This document shows, in pieces, positions 41,746 to 50,872 of a stretch of 64,000 bases of DNA. Under the pieces are notes generated by a model, which was given only the letters and a program-made list of their open reading frames with translations, ran no database searches and was not told the origin of the DNA. Both the position numbers and the translations under genes were made by a program. The stretch spans positions 1-64,000 of the forward strand of contig DATJRJ010000129.1 in assembly GCA_035504735.1 (NCBI GenBank), in the 5' to 3' direction. How positions within the stretch are numbered: position 1 is the stretch's first letter; each line of letters starts with the position of its first letter. Origin of the DNA: JAJPIG01 sp035504735 (lineage in GTDB: Bacteria > Desulfobacterota > Binatia > Binatales > Binataceae).

Positions 41746-42569
41746 ACGGGCATCGAAACGTGGATTGCAACCAGTGTATCGAGCTCCATCTGAGCGCCTA
41801 TGCCGACGGCGAACTCGTCCCTGACGAGGCCCGCGCGGTCGAGGAACATCTGCGCGGATGCGATCGATGCCGGGCGGAGCTGGCTGCGGAGCGCGCGCTG
41901 AAGGCCCGCATCCATCGACAGTTCGGCGAACCCAGGGCACCGGCTGCACTCGCGGCGCAGATTCGCCAGGCTCTCGAGCGGGAGGCCCTTGGTTCCGTCT
42001 CCCCCGCTCCCCAAGCCAGCCGCAGAAGCGCCTGGTTCTGGATCCCGACGGCGATCGCCGCCGGGATCGCGATCGTAATCGTCTTGGGACGTGGATATCT
42101 CGTGCCTAACGGCTCGGTTCCGCTCTTCGATCAGGCGGCCGCGAAGCTGGCCGCCTTTCAGGGCGGTTTTGCTCCCAACGTCCCATCCGGCAGCGAGCAG
42201 GAGCTCGCGCAGGCTTATCGGGCGGCCCGGATGCCGTCAGGAATTTGGAACTTCAAGAACTCGGGCTTCGCGCTGATGGGCGGCCGTGTCGATCCCGCCG
42301 CCGATGGCGGCCGGGTCACCTACACTGTCTACCGCGGGCCATCGCACGAGAGCATCCTGTGTATGCGTTTACGGGATGCAGACGCGAACGCGATCCCGAA
42401 GGATGCAATCCTCCGGACGGGCGGGCATGCATTCTATCGCTACCGCGGATTGAGCTTGTGCGTGACCGTCGACCAGAATCGGCGCTTCGTCTGTATTCTC
42501 GCCTCGCGGATGCCGATCGAACGTCTGGAGCAGGTAGTCGCGGGCGCCGCGGTCGATCAGTATTCCTGA
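41715..42569 (+). CDS. Zinc-finger anti-sigma factor
   Basis: A 284-residue membrane protein. The N-terminal zf-HC2 domain has CNQCIELHLSAYADGELVP then HLRGCDRCRAEL (H-x3-C-x2-C), a redox- or metal-sensitive anti-sigma fold. One transmembrane helix is at about 100-122 (IPTAIAAGIAIVIVLG), and the rest is a periplasmic domain of about 150 residues. Start is GTG at 41715, overlapping the sigma gene by 31 bases; GTG at 41760 is the alternative. The periplasmic domain contains two or more cysteines and could sense metal or oxidant. It would release the sigma factor on stimulus. Confidence 0.88.
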   Translation: MPEKADDGKLNGHRNVDCNQCIELHLSAYADGELVPDEARAVEEHLRGCDRCRAELAAERALKARIHRQFGEPRAPAALAAQIRQALEREALGSVSPAPQASRRSAWFWIPTAIAAGIAIVIVLGRGYLVPNGSVPLFDQAAAKLAAFQGGFAPNVPSGSEQELAQAYRAARMPSGIWNFKNSGFALMGGRVDPAADGGRVTYTVYRGPSHESILCMRLRDADANAIPKDAILRTGGHAFYRYRGLSLCVTVDQNRRFVCILASRMPIERLEQVVAGAAVDQYS

Positions 42570-42607
42570 TCGCGCTGGGACCGGCGCGGAATGGGCATTC
42601 GCGCCAG

Positions 42608-44131
42608 TTAGCCGTGGAGCAGGCGCACCGCGCTGTCGCGGCGCCCTTCGCCATCGGCTTGCGGGCGAATCAGTTCGACGCCGTTGTGATGAGCCGGGCT
42701 CTCGAACAGCGGTAGCTGATGCGGCTCGTGGTTCTTGGGAATCTCAATCGGGTAGCGGCCGGAGAAGCAGGCATCGCAAAAACCCTCGTGGCTCTCGCCC
42801 TGAAATGAGTAAAGGCCGTCCCAGGTCAGATAGGCGAGCGAATCGGCAGTTATCCAGCGCCGGATCTCCTCGACCGAATGGTCCGAGGCGAGCAGCTCTT
42901 CCTGGGTCGGTGTGTCGATGCCGTAAAAGCACGAATGCGTGGTGGGTGGCGCCGCGATTCGCATATGGACTTCGCGCGCTCCCGCCTGCCGCAGCATCGG
43001 GATTACCTTGCGCAAGGTGGTGCCGCGCACCAGCGAATCCTCGACCAGCACCACCCGTTTGCCGCGCAGCAGTTCAGCGACCGGGTTGAATTTGATTTTC
43101 ACGCCGAAATGGCGAATCGATTGGCGCGGTTCGATAAACGTGCGCCCGACGTAATGGCTGCGCACCAGCGCCATCTCGAACGGCAGCTTCGACTCCTCGG
43201 CATAGCCGAGCGCTGCGGCGTTGCCTGAATCAGGTACCGGCACCACCAGGTCGGCCTCCGCCGGCCATTCCCGCGCCAGCGCCCGTCCCTGCTGCTTGCG
43301 AACCTGGTAAACGTTGCGCCCGAACAGGAGGCTATCGGGCCGCGAGAAATAGACGTACTCGAAGATGCAGCGCTTGGCGGGCATCGGCGCAAACGGTCGC
43401 ATCGAATGCGTCCCGTCCTCGCCGATTATCACCATCTCGCCCGGCTCGATTTCGCGGATATACTCGGCCCGTACCAGGTCCAGCGCGCAGGTCTCAGAGG
43501 CCACGATCGTCGCGCCGTTGAGCTTGCCGAGAACCAGTGGCCGGAAGCCGTAGGGATCGCGCACCGCGATCAGCGTGTTCTCGGTCAGCAGCACCAGCGA
43601 GTAAGCGCCGCGCACCTGCGCCAGCGCTTCGGCGACCCGTTCCGGCAGCGTTGCCGCATGTGAGTTGGCAATCAGATGAATGATAATCTCGCTGTCGGAA
43701 GAGGACTGGAAGATCGAGCCCGACTGCTCGAGGCGACGGCGCAACTCCTCGAAATTGACGAGGTTCCCATTGTGCGCCAGGGCGAGCCCGCCGTGCGCAT
43801 ACTCGACCACCAGTGGCTGGCAGTTGCGAATCGAGGTCGAGCCGGTAGTGGAATAACGATTGTGGCCGATGGCGCTGGTGCCCTCCAGGCGCGCGATCAC
43901 GTCAGCATCGAAGATGTCCGCGACCAGGCCCATCCCGCGATGCGAGGTCAGCGACTTGCCGTTGGAAGAGACGATCCCGGCCGATTCCTGTCCGCGATGC
44001 TGCAGGGCGTAGAGTCCCAGGTAGGCGAGGTTGGCAGCCTCCGGATGACCGTAAACGCCGAAGACTCCACACTCCTCGTGGAAGCCGTCGAGTTTCGCCT
44101 CTGCGGCCGAAAGCTCAACTTCCAGCGTCAT
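42608..44131 (-). CDS. purF: Amidophosphoribosyltransferase
   Basis: A 507-residue PurF that makes 5-phosphoribosylamine, the committed purine step. A 20-residue propeptide precedes the catalytic Cys21 (FHEECGVFG). The glutaminase domain has ALQHRGQESAGIVSSNGKS, and the PRTase domain has RVVLVEDSLVRGTTLRKVI. Cysteines in KRCIFEYVYF, THSCFYGID and FCDACFSG match the four Fe-S ligands of the Bacillus-type enzyme. It is the last gene of the dut-pur operon and overlaps the end of purL. Confidence 0.97.
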   Translation of the reverse strand: MTLEVELSAAEAKLDGFHEECGVFGVYGHPEAANLAYLGLYALQHRGQESAGIVSSNGKSLTSHRGMGLVADIFDADVIARLEGTSAIGHNRYSTTGSTSIRNCQPLVVEYAHGGLALAHNGNLVNFEELRRRLEQSGSIFQSSSDSEIIIHLIANSHAATLPERVAEALAQVRGAYSLVLLTENTLIAVRDPYGFRPLVLGKLNGATIVASETCALDLVRAEYIREIEPGEMVIIGEDGTHSMRPFAPMPAKRCIFEYVYFSRPDSLLFGRNVYQVRKQQGRALAREWPAEADLVVPVPDSGNAAALGYAEESKLPFEMALVRSHYVGRTFIEPRQSIRHFGVKIKFNPVAELLRGKRVVLVEDSLVRGTTLRKVIPMLRQAGAREVHMRIAAPPTTHSCFYGIDTPTQEELLASDHSVEEIRRWITADSLAYLTWDGLYSFQGESHEGFCDACFSGRYPIEIPKNHEPHQLPLFESPAHHNGVELIRPQADGEGRRDSAVRLLHG

Positions 44132-46353
44132 CGATCGCCAATCCTTCCGGGCAGCGCCCGTTCGTAGATCTCGCGCAACTCAAGCAGGTCTTCGTCGATC
44201 ACTGAACCTAGCCGGAGCCGCGTTGCTCTGGTAACCCGTCCGCCGGCGATCACCGCGAGTCCGGCGGCATCGAAACATTCCCTCAGTCTGGCGACGTGTT
44301 CCGGCGGAGCTGAGAGCACGACCGTTGAGCGTCCCTCTCCGAAAAGCTCACTGACCGTATCGAATCCAGGTTCAAGGGCAAACTCGGCTCCGAGCGGGCC
44401 CTCAGGATTGAAGCACGCTTCGGTCACCGCGACGGCAAGACCCCCGTCGGAAACGTCGTGGCACGATCTTATCAACCCGGCTTGCGCAACATCAACCAGC
44501 CCATCGACGAGCGCCCGCTCGCGTGCCAGGTCGATGGGACCGAGCGCGGCCTCGTCCGATCCGAACAGCGCGGCATATTCGCTGGCCGCCAGCCGCGGGG
44601 CGCTGCTCCGCACGATCAACACCACGTCGCCGGGAGAACTGAAAAACTGTGTGACCCGCTGGCGAAAATCTTCGAGTACGCCGACTACCGCGATGGTCGG
44701 TGTGGGCGGAATCGCACGCCCCTCGGTTTCATTGTAGAAACTCACGTTGCCGCTCACGACCGGTGCCTCGAAGGCCAGCGCTGCATCGCGGATTCCTTCG
44801 ACCCCGCGGATAAACTGCCACATAATCTCGGGCCGCTCGGGATTTCCGTAGTTAAGGCAATTCGTAATGCCGGCCGGGCGGGCACCCGCGGCGGCGACGT
44901 TGATCGCAGCCTCGCAGACTGTGGCGACCGCTCCCAGGTACGGATCGATCGCGCAGACGCGCGGATTCGAGTCGACCTTCAGCGCGAGTCCGCGACGCGT
45001 ACCGTTGATCCGCAGCACTGCCGCGTCGCTGCCCGGTCCGAGCACCGTGGCGCTTTGCACGATCGAGTCGTATTGCCGATATATCCAGCGCTTCGAGGCG
45101 ACGTTGGGGCTGGCGAGCAGGGCGCGTAGCGCCTCGCGCGCACTTGGCGCCGGGACCGCCGCCCGCGCAAAGATCGTCGGCTTCGGCGGCGGCGCCGCGG
45201 GACGATCGTAGAGCGGCGCTTCGTCGGTTAACGCGGCGACCGGAATGTCGGCCACGACTTTCCCGCTCGACCGCACCCGCCAACGGCGGTCGTCGGTAAG
45301 CTGGCCGATTTCGACCGCATGCAGATCCCATTTGGCAAAGATTCGTTCGAGCTCGCTGAACCGCCCGCGCTCGGCGACAATCAGCATCCGCTCCTGCGAT
45401 TCCGACAGCAGAATTTCATAAGGCGTCAACCCTGGCTCGCGCAGCGGCACGCGATCGAGGTCGAGCTCGATCCCGAGCTCGCCGCGCCCCGCCATCTCAC
45501 TCGACGACGAGGTCAGCCCGGCGGCGCCCATGTCCTGGATCGCGACGATCGCGCCGCTGGCCGCAGCTTCCAGGCAGGCCTCGATCAGGAGCTTCTCGGC
45601 GAAAGGGTCGCCAACCTGGACGGTCGGACGTTTCGATTCGCTGCTGGCGTCGAACTCGGCTGAAGCGAGCAGGCTCGCGCCGTGAATCCCGTCGCGCCCG
45701 GTCGCCGATCCGACGTAGAGCACCGGATTGCCGACGCCGCTGGCCCGCGCGCTCAGCAATCCGCCGCGCCGCACCAGTCCCAGGCAGAAGGCATTGACCA
45801 GGATATTCCCGTTGTAGGCCGGATCGAACATGGTCTCGCCGGCCACCGTCGGCACGCCGACGCAGTTGCCATACCCGCCGATTCCGGCGACCACGCCCGC
45901 GAGCAGATAGCGGGTGCGCGGATGGTCGAACGAACCGAACTTGAGCGAGTCCATGCTCGCGACGGGCCGCGCGCCCATCGTGAAGATGTCGCGCAGAATT
46001 CCGCCCACTCCGGTCGCCGCGCCCTGGCGGGGTTCGACGAATGACGGATGGTTGTGGCTTTCGATCTTGAAGACCGCAAGCCATCCGTCGCCGACGTCGA
46101 TCGCGCCGGCGTTTTCGCCCGGTCCCTGCACCACCCGCTCGCCGCGCGCCGGCATCATCTTAAGATGGCGGCGCGAAGATTTGTACGAACAATGCTCCGA
46201 CCACATCACCGAGAAGACCCCCAACTCGGTGTAAGTCGGCATCCGTCCGAGCAGGCTCTGGATCCGCTCGAACTCCTCGCGAGTGAGGCCATGCGCCGCC
46301 GCGAGATCGTGGCTGACCGGGGGCTCCCCGGGTAGCGAGACCGGCCGGGTCAT
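44128..46353 (-). CDS. purL: Phosphoribosylformylglycinamidine synthase subunit PurL
   Basis: A 741-residue small-type PurL, the ATP-dependent synthase subunit. It starts LTREEFERIQSLLGRMPTYT and has MWSEHCSYKSSR, PGENAGAIDVGDGWLAVFKI and SHNHPSFVEPRQGAATGVGG. DMGAAGLTSSSSEMAGRGEL and SCHDVSDGGLAVAV are further family blocks. Small PurL needs PurS and PurQ, both encoded just upstream. Start and stop codons overlap those of purQ and purF. Confidence 0.97.
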   Translation of the reverse strand: MTRPVSLPGEPPVSHDLAAAHGLTREEFERIQSLLGRMPTYTELGVFSVMWSEHCSYKSSRRHLKMMPARGERVVQGPGENAGAIDVGDGWLAVFKIESHNHPSFVEPRQGAATGVGGILRDIFTMGARPVASMDSLKFGSFDHPRTRYLLAGVVAGIGGYGNCVGVPTVAGETMFDPAYNGNILVNAFCLGLVRRGGLLSARASGVGNPVLYVGSATGRDGIHGASLLASAEFDASSESKRPTVQVGDPFAEKLLIEACLEAAASGAIVAIQDMGAAGLTSSSSEMAGRGELGIELDLDRVPLREPGLTPYEILLSESQERMLIVAERGRFSELERIFAKWDLHAVEIGQLTDDRRWRVRSSGKVVADIPVAALTDEAPLYDRPAAPPPKPTIFARAAVPAPSAREALRALLASPNVASKRWIYRQYDSIVQSATVLGPGSDAAVLRINGTRRGLALKVDSNPRVCAIDPYLGAVATVCEAAINVAAAGARPAGITNCLNYGNPERPEIMWQFIRGVEGIRDAALAFEAPVVSGNVSFYNETEGRAIPPTPTIAVVGVLEDFRQRVTQFFSSPGDVVLIVRSSAPRLAASEYAALFGSDEAALGPIDLARERALVDGLVDVAQAGLIRSCHDVSDGGLAVAVTEACFNPEGPLGAEFALEPGFDTVSELFGEGRSTVVLSAPPEHVARLRECFDAAGLAVIAGGRVTRATRLRLGSVIDEDLLELREIYERALPGRIGDR

Positions 46354-47039
46354 CCCACGCTCTCGACGATGGACTGGAAGATTCTGAGCCCGTCCTCACC
46401 GCCGAGCAGCGGCTCCGCGGCATGCTCCGGATGCGGCATCAGGCCGAAGACGTTGAAGCGTTGATTGGCCACGCCGGCGATAGCGCGGGACGAGCCGTTG
46501 GGGTTCGCCGTTTCGCTCTGCGCGCCGTCCGCTCCGACATAACGGAGCAGGACCTGGCCATGCTCCTCCATCTGGCGCAGTTCGTCCTCAGGTGCGAGGT
46601 AAAGTCCCTCACCATGTTTGATTGGCAGGCGCAACAGCTCGCCTTGGCGCGCGGCGCGGGTAAACGGAGTGTGCGGATTTTCAACCCGCAGCGTCACGCG
46701 CTCGCAGATGAACGACAGCGAACGGTTGCGGGTCAGCGCGCCGGGCAGCAGATGGGCCTCGCATAGGATCTGGAAGCCGTTGCAGATGCCCATCACCAGC
46801 CCGCCCTCGGCGGCGAAGCGGGCCACGCTGCGCATGATCGGCGAGAAGCGTGCGATCGCGCCACAGCGCAGGTAATCGCCGTAGCTGAAGCCGCCCGGCA
46901 GCACCACGCAGTGCGCGCCGCCCAGGCTCTCGTCCTTGTGCCAGAGCGAGATCGCCTCCTGGCCCATCACTTCGCGGAGCGTATGCAGCGTGTCGCGATC
47001 GTCAAGCGAGCCGGGGAACGTAACCACGCCCCATTTCAT
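46350..47039 (-). CDS. purQ: Phosphoribosylformylglycinamidine synthase glutaminase subunit PurQ
   Basis: A 229-residue class I glutaminase. WGVVTFPGSLDDRDTL begins the domain, VVLPGGFSYGDYLRCGAIAR follows, and the nucleophilic cysteine is in GICNGFQIL. The His-x-Glu of the triad is in GLMPHPEHA. It supplies ammonia to PurL. ATG at 47039 overlaps the purS stop by one base set; the longer upstream frame is Arg-rich and not coding. Confidence 0.96.
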   Translation of the reverse strand: MKWGVVTFPGSLDDRDTLHTLREVMGQEAISLWHKDESLGGAHCVVLPGGFSYGDYLRCGAIARFSPIMRSVARFAAEGGLVMGICNGFQILCEAHLLPGALTRNRSLSFICERVTLRVENPHTPFTRAARQGELLRLPIKHGEGLYLAPEDELRQMEEHGQVLLRYVGADGAQSETANPNGSSRAIAGVANQRFNVFGLMPHPEHAAEPLLGGEDGLRIFQSIVESVG

Positions 47040-47281
47040 CCGGGCTCGACCTCGAAGCGATAATCCTCGATCAGCGGGTTCGCCAGCAGCTCGTCGCACA
47101 TCCGGCGAGCGGCCTCGCACGCCTCATCCGCGGAAGCGGCCTGCAAATCGAGCACGATGTAGCGGCCGACGTGCACACCGTCCACTCCGCCGAAGCCGAG
47201 GCTCTTGAGCGCGTGTTCGACCGCGCGTCCCTGCGGATCGAGAATTCCTTGCCTTGGCGTGACGAAAACTTTGACCCGCAA
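47036..47281 (-). CDS. purS: Phosphoribosylformylglycinamidine synthase subunit PurS
   Basis: An 81-residue PurS that bridges PurQ and PurL. It begins VKVFVTPRQGILDPQGRAVE and has HALKSLGF and GRYIVLDLQA, as in the family. Its presence beside a small-type PurL and a PurQ completes the three-part synthase. It overlaps purQ and lies 23 bases beyond the purC stop. Confidence 0.95.
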   Translation of the reverse strand: MRVKVFVTPRQGILDPQGRAVEHALKSLGFGGVDGVHVGRYIVLDLQAASADEACEAARRMCDELLANPLIEDYRFEVEPG

Positions 47282-47304
47282 AACAGTTCTCTTGCGCCGG
47301 GACT

Positions 47305-48021
47305 TTAGAGTTCGACCCGGCGCAGCATCTCCTGGTACGCCTCTTCGACGTTGCCGAGGTCACGCCGGAAGCGGTCCTTATCGAGCTTCTCGCGCGTGGC
47401 TTTGTCCCAGAAGCGGCAGGTGTCGGGACAAATCTCGTCGCCCAGCAGAATCGTGTCATGATGGCGTCCGAACTCGAGCTTGAAATCGACCAGGATAATC
47501 CCGCGCTCATCGAGGAAGCGGCGCAAGATATCGTTGACCTTGAGCGCCAGGGTATCGATCGTGCGCAACTCGGCCGGTGTCGCCCAGCCGAAGACCAGCA
47601 CATGTTCGGCGTTGATCAACGGATCATCGAGCGGGTCGGACTTGTAGTAATACTCGATTACGGGACGCTTGAGCGGCTCGCCTTCTTCGCGGCCCAGCCG
47701 CTTCGCCATCGAGCCCGCCACGATATTGCGCACCACCAGCTCGACCGGGATTATATCGAGCCGCTTGCATAGCATCTGGCGTTCGTCGAGACGGCTGACG
47801 AAATGGGTCGGCACGCCGTTGCGTTCCAGCAGCGTGAAGAACAACTCGGACATCCGGTTGTTGACGATGCCCTTGTCCTCGATCGTGCCGCGCTTCTTGG
47901 CGTTGAACGCCGTCGCGTCGTCCTTGAAATAAGCGATTACCAGGTCGGGATCCGAGGTGCGGTAAAGCTTTTTCGCCTTGCCTTCGTAAAACTCTTCGAG
48001 CTTTGACGGGACTGTATCCAT
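47305..48021 (-). CDS. purC: SAICAR synthase
   Basis: A 238-residue phosphoribosylaminoimidazole-succinocarboxamide synthase. Family motifs are YEGKAKKLYRTSDPDLVIAY, DATAFNAKKRGTIEDKG, VELVVRNIVAGSMAKRLG and LVDFKLEFGRHHDTILLGDE. It condenses CAIR with aspartate using ATP. It lies 90 bases downstream of purB within the same-strand purine operon. Confidence 0.97.
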   Translation of the reverse strand: MDTVPSKLEEFYEGKAKKLYRTSDPDLVIAYFKDDATAFNAKKRGTIEDKGIVNNRMSELFFTLLERNGVPTHFVSRLDERQMLCKRLDIIPVELVVRNIVAGSMAKRLGREEGEPLKRPVIEYYYKSDPLDDPLINAEHVLVFGWATPAELRTIDTLALKVNDILRRFLDERGIILVDFKLEFGRHHDTILLGDEICPDTCRFWDKATREKLDKDRFRRDLGNVEEAYQEMLRRVEL

Positions 48022-48111
48022 CCGGGCCTCACGCTGAAAGTAGTGCTAATAGTGTGGCACGCGCGCGTTAAATTTTCAGCCGCCGCAGAGCCGATTGTTT
48101 GAACAGTTTAT

Positions 48112-49533
48112 TCACACCGTCCTGGTGCCGTCCGGCGGCGCCGGGCAAAAGCGCTCGACCAGCTCTTCGGCCAGACCGATGTACCCGCGCGGCGTGAGCT
48201 TTCCCAGCGCCTCGCGCGCGGCAGGATCGAGCGGCAGCGAGGCGACGAATTCTTCGATAACCGCGCGATCGATCGTCTGGCCGCGCGTCAGCTCCTTCAA
48301 CCGTTCGTAGGGATTTTCCAGCCGATGGCGGCGCATCAGGGTTTGGATCGCTTCGGCGATCACCTCGAAGGTCTGCGCGTCGTCGAGCTCGGCTGCGATT
48401 CGGCGCTGATCGAGATCGACGCGGGAAAAGCCACGCGCCATCGAATCGAGCGCGATCGTGAGATGGCCGAAAGCGCTGCCGATCGAGCGCATCGCGGTCG
48501 AATCACTCAGGTCGCGCTGCCATCGCGAGACCGGCAGCTTGGTGGCGAGATGTTGAAAGAGGGCGGTCGCCAGGCCGAGATTGCCCTCGGCATTCTCGAA
48601 ATCGATCGGATTGACCTTGTGCGGCATGGTCGACGAACCAATCTCGCCCGCCAGCGCGCGCTGGCGGAAGTAGCCGAGCGCGACATAGCCCCACATATCG
48701 CGGGCGAGGCCCAGCAGGACGGTATCAATCTGGATCATCACGTGGCACAGCTCGGCGATAAAATCGTGGCTTTCGATCTGCGTCGTAAGCGGATTCCACT
48801 TGAGCCCCAGCTCTTCGACGAAGCGCCGCGAGTGCTCGATCCAATCGATTTCAGGATACGCCGCCCGATGGGCGTTGAAGTTGCCGACTGCGCCGTTAAG
48901 CTTGCCGAGATATTCCTGACGCGCCAGATGACTGAGCTGGCGCTGGAGACGCGCGGCGAAAACCGCCAGTTCCTTGCCCATCGTGGTCGGCGAGGCGGCC
49001 TGGCCGTGGGTGCGCGCGATCATCGCGACCGCCTTGAAGCGCCGCGCCATCGCGGCGATCGTCGCCAGTAGGCTTTCGAGCTGCGGGCGCAGTTCGCGTG
49101 CGACGAACTCCTTGAGCATCAGCGCCCAGGCCAGGTTGCTGATATCCTCCGAAGTGCAGGCGAAATGCACAATCTCGGCGGGCAGCGCCGGATCGATCGC
49201 GGCGAATTTCCGTTTTAGAAAATATTCGACCGCCTTGACGTCGTGATTGGTCTCGGCCTCGAGTTTTTTTACCGCCCGCGCATCGGCCGGCGAGAAATCT
49301 TCATAGACCCGGCGCAGCCGGGTGGCGTCGGTCGGTGCCAGCGGCACCAGCGCATCGAATTGCGGATGAGCCGCGAGCGAGAGATACCATTCGATTTCGA
49401 TCCGCACCCGGTAGCGAATCAGCGCGGCTTCGCTGAAGTAGGCCGCCAGCGTCCGCGTGCGGCGCCGATAGCGGCCGTCGATCGGGCTGATCTCGTTAAG
49501 CAGCAGATCGGTATCGTCGTCCCTGGTCGTCAT
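48112..49533 (-). CDS. purB: Adenylosuccinate lyase
   Basis: A 473-residue fumarase-superfamily lyase. ISPIDGRYRRRTRTLAAYFS at the N-terminus and TNHDVKAVEYFLKRKFA match the enterobacterial-type PurB rather than the shorter Bacillus form. The signature is GSSTMPHKVNPIDFENAEGN. It cleaves SAICAR and adenylosuccinate. The gene is 26 bases downstream of dut and precedes purC. Confidence 0.96.
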   Translation of the reverse strand: MTTRDDDTDLLLNEISPIDGRYRRRTRTLAAYFSEAALIRYRVRIEIEWYLSLAAHPQFDALVPLAPTDATRLRRVYEDFSPADARAVKKLEAETNHDVKAVEYFLKRKFAAIDPALPAEIVHFACTSEDISNLAWALMLKEFVARELRPQLESLLATIAAMARRFKAVAMIARTHGQAASPTTMGKELAVFAARLQRQLSHLARQEYLGKLNGAVGNFNAHRAAYPEIDWIEHSRRFVEELGLKWNPLTTQIESHDFIAELCHVMIQIDTVLLGLARDMWGYVALGYFRQRALAGEIGSSTMPHKVNPIDFENAEGNLGLATALFQHLATKLPVSRWQRDLSDSTAMRSIGSAFGHLTIALDSMARGFSRVDLDQRRIAAELDDAQTFEVIAEAIQTLMRRHRLENPYERLKELTRGQTIDRAVIEEFVASLPLDPAAREALGKLTPRGYIGLAEELVERFCPAPPDGTRTV

Positions 49534-49559
49534 CGCCCTAAGCTCGCGCAGGCGCCGGC

Positions 49560-50015
49560 TCAGCGCCCGGTATGGCCGAAGCCGCCCGCGCCGCGCACAG
49601 TTTCCGCCAGCACCTCAACTTCTATCAGTTCGGCGCGGCTAACCGGAGCGATGATTAGCTGGGCGATACGGTCGCCGGGCTGAATCACGATCGGTTCCGC
49701 GCCGAGATTGACCACCAGGACCTGGATTTCGCCGCGATAGTCGGCGTCGATGGTGCCGGGCGAATTGATAAGCGCCAGCCCCTCGCGGATTGCGCGGCCG
49801 CTGCGCGGCCGGACCTGCCCTTCGAAGCCGAACGGTATCTCGATCGCGAGACCGGTCGGTATCGCCGCCCGCGCCAGGCTTTTCAGCGTCACTGGCGCGG
49901 CCAGATCGGCCGCCAGATCCATCCCGGCGCAATGCTCGCTATGGTAGCGCGGAATCGCGCCACCCGGTCTCAGCCGTTTGACCTTCACCTGTACCGGTTT
50001 AGAACTCATGTCCAT
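49560..50015 (-). CDS. dut: Deoxyuridine 5'-triphosphate nucleotidohydrolase
   Basis: A 151-residue trimeric dUTPase. Five motifs are visible: AGMDLAADL, RPRSGRAI, INSPGTIDADYRGEIQV with the catalytic aspartate, GDRIAQLIIAP, and the C-terminal RGAGGFGHTGR P-loop-like motif. It removes dUTP and makes dUMP. ATG at 50015 is the likely start; TTG at 50018 and ATG at 50009 are alternatives. It heads the purine operon. Confidence 0.96.
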   Translation of the reverse strand: MDMSSKPVQVKVKRLRPGGAIPRYHSEHCAGMDLAADLAAPVTLKSLARAAIPTGLAIEIPFGFEGQVRPRSGRAIREGLALINSPGTIDADYRGEIQVLVVNLGAEPIVIQPGDRIAQLIIAPVSRAELIEVEVLAETVRGAGGFGHTGR

Positions 50016-50124
50016 CAAGGTTTAATATCAGGCCGGGCGTGCTCAACCGCGATTGACATCATTTATCCACCGGACTTAGCCTCGATGGTTCGCCGGTTTT
50101 CGGCACGCTCAGAGAGGGGACCTG

Positions 50125-50865
50125 ATGGAGATCTTTGCTCGCTCGCATACCACGCAACGTTCGATACGCGTTATCGCCATCGCGGCAATCATCGCGGCCA
50201 TGGCCGCCCGCCCGGCAATCTTGCGGGGGCAGGCGATCCCGATCGAGCAGGCGCCGAGCCAGGCTGCGAACGCCGGCGCCGCCTATAGCCTGAAGTCTGG
50301 CAGCTATTACCTGTCGCGCAATATCAAGATCAGCGGCGGCCAGAAAAACGGCATCAACGTCACAGGCCCCAACGTCAGTATCAATTTTGAAGGCTACTCG
50401 ATAATCGGCCAGAATTCCGCCGGTGGGATTGGTATCAACGCGCCCGGACAGACCGGCCTCACGATTCAGAACGGCAACATCCAGGGGATGGGCGGCGGCG
50501 GCGTGACCGTGGGCGCCGGCAGCACCGTCAGCTCGATGCATATCACGGGCAACGGGCCGGGCATCGTGGGTGGCGCCTCGTGCGTGATCGAGAACAATTC
50601 GGTTACCGCCAATAGCGGCGACGGCATCAATGCCGCCGGCCTGATCCGCGGCAACGTGAGCGATGGCAATGTCGGCAACGGCATCACCGCCGGCGCCAAC
50701 TCGTCGATCATCGGCAACGAGGCGAGCGGCAACAGCGGCGCCGGGATCGCGATGCAACCGAGCGACGGGTTTTCGAACAACGTCATCAATAGCGCCGGCA
50801 CCACCGTCAGCGGCGGGGTCGATGCCGGCAGCAACGTCTGCAACGGTTCGACATCCTGTCCTTAG
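50125..50865 (+). CDS. Exported right-handed beta-helix protein
   Basis: A 246-residue protein with an N-terminal signal-like helix (IRVIAIAAIIAAMAARPAI). The rest is Gly/Asn/Ser-rich with regular parallel beta-helix rungs, for example GINVTGPNVSINFEGYSIIG, GVTVGAGSTVSSMHITGNG and SIIGNEASGNSGAGIAM. Such folds act as polysaccharide lyases, adhesins or structural surface proteins. No catalytic residues can be named. Two or more cysteines near the C-terminus (SNVCNGSTSCP) may form a disulfide cap. It is divergent from dut and convergent with glcF. Confidence 0.7.
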   Translation: MEIFARSHTTQRSIRVIAIAAIIAAMAARPAILRGQAIPIEQAPSQAANAGAAYSLKSGSYYLSRNIKISGGQKNGINVTGPNVSINFEGYSIIGQNSAGGIGINAPGQTGLTIQNGNIQGMGGGGVTVGAGSTVSSMHITGNGPGIVGGASCVIENNSVTANSGDGINAAGLIRGNVSDGNVGNGITAGANSSIIGNEASGNSGAGIAMQPSDGFSNNVINSAGTTVSGGVDAGSNVCNGSTSCP

Positions 50866-50872
50866 CGCCGGC

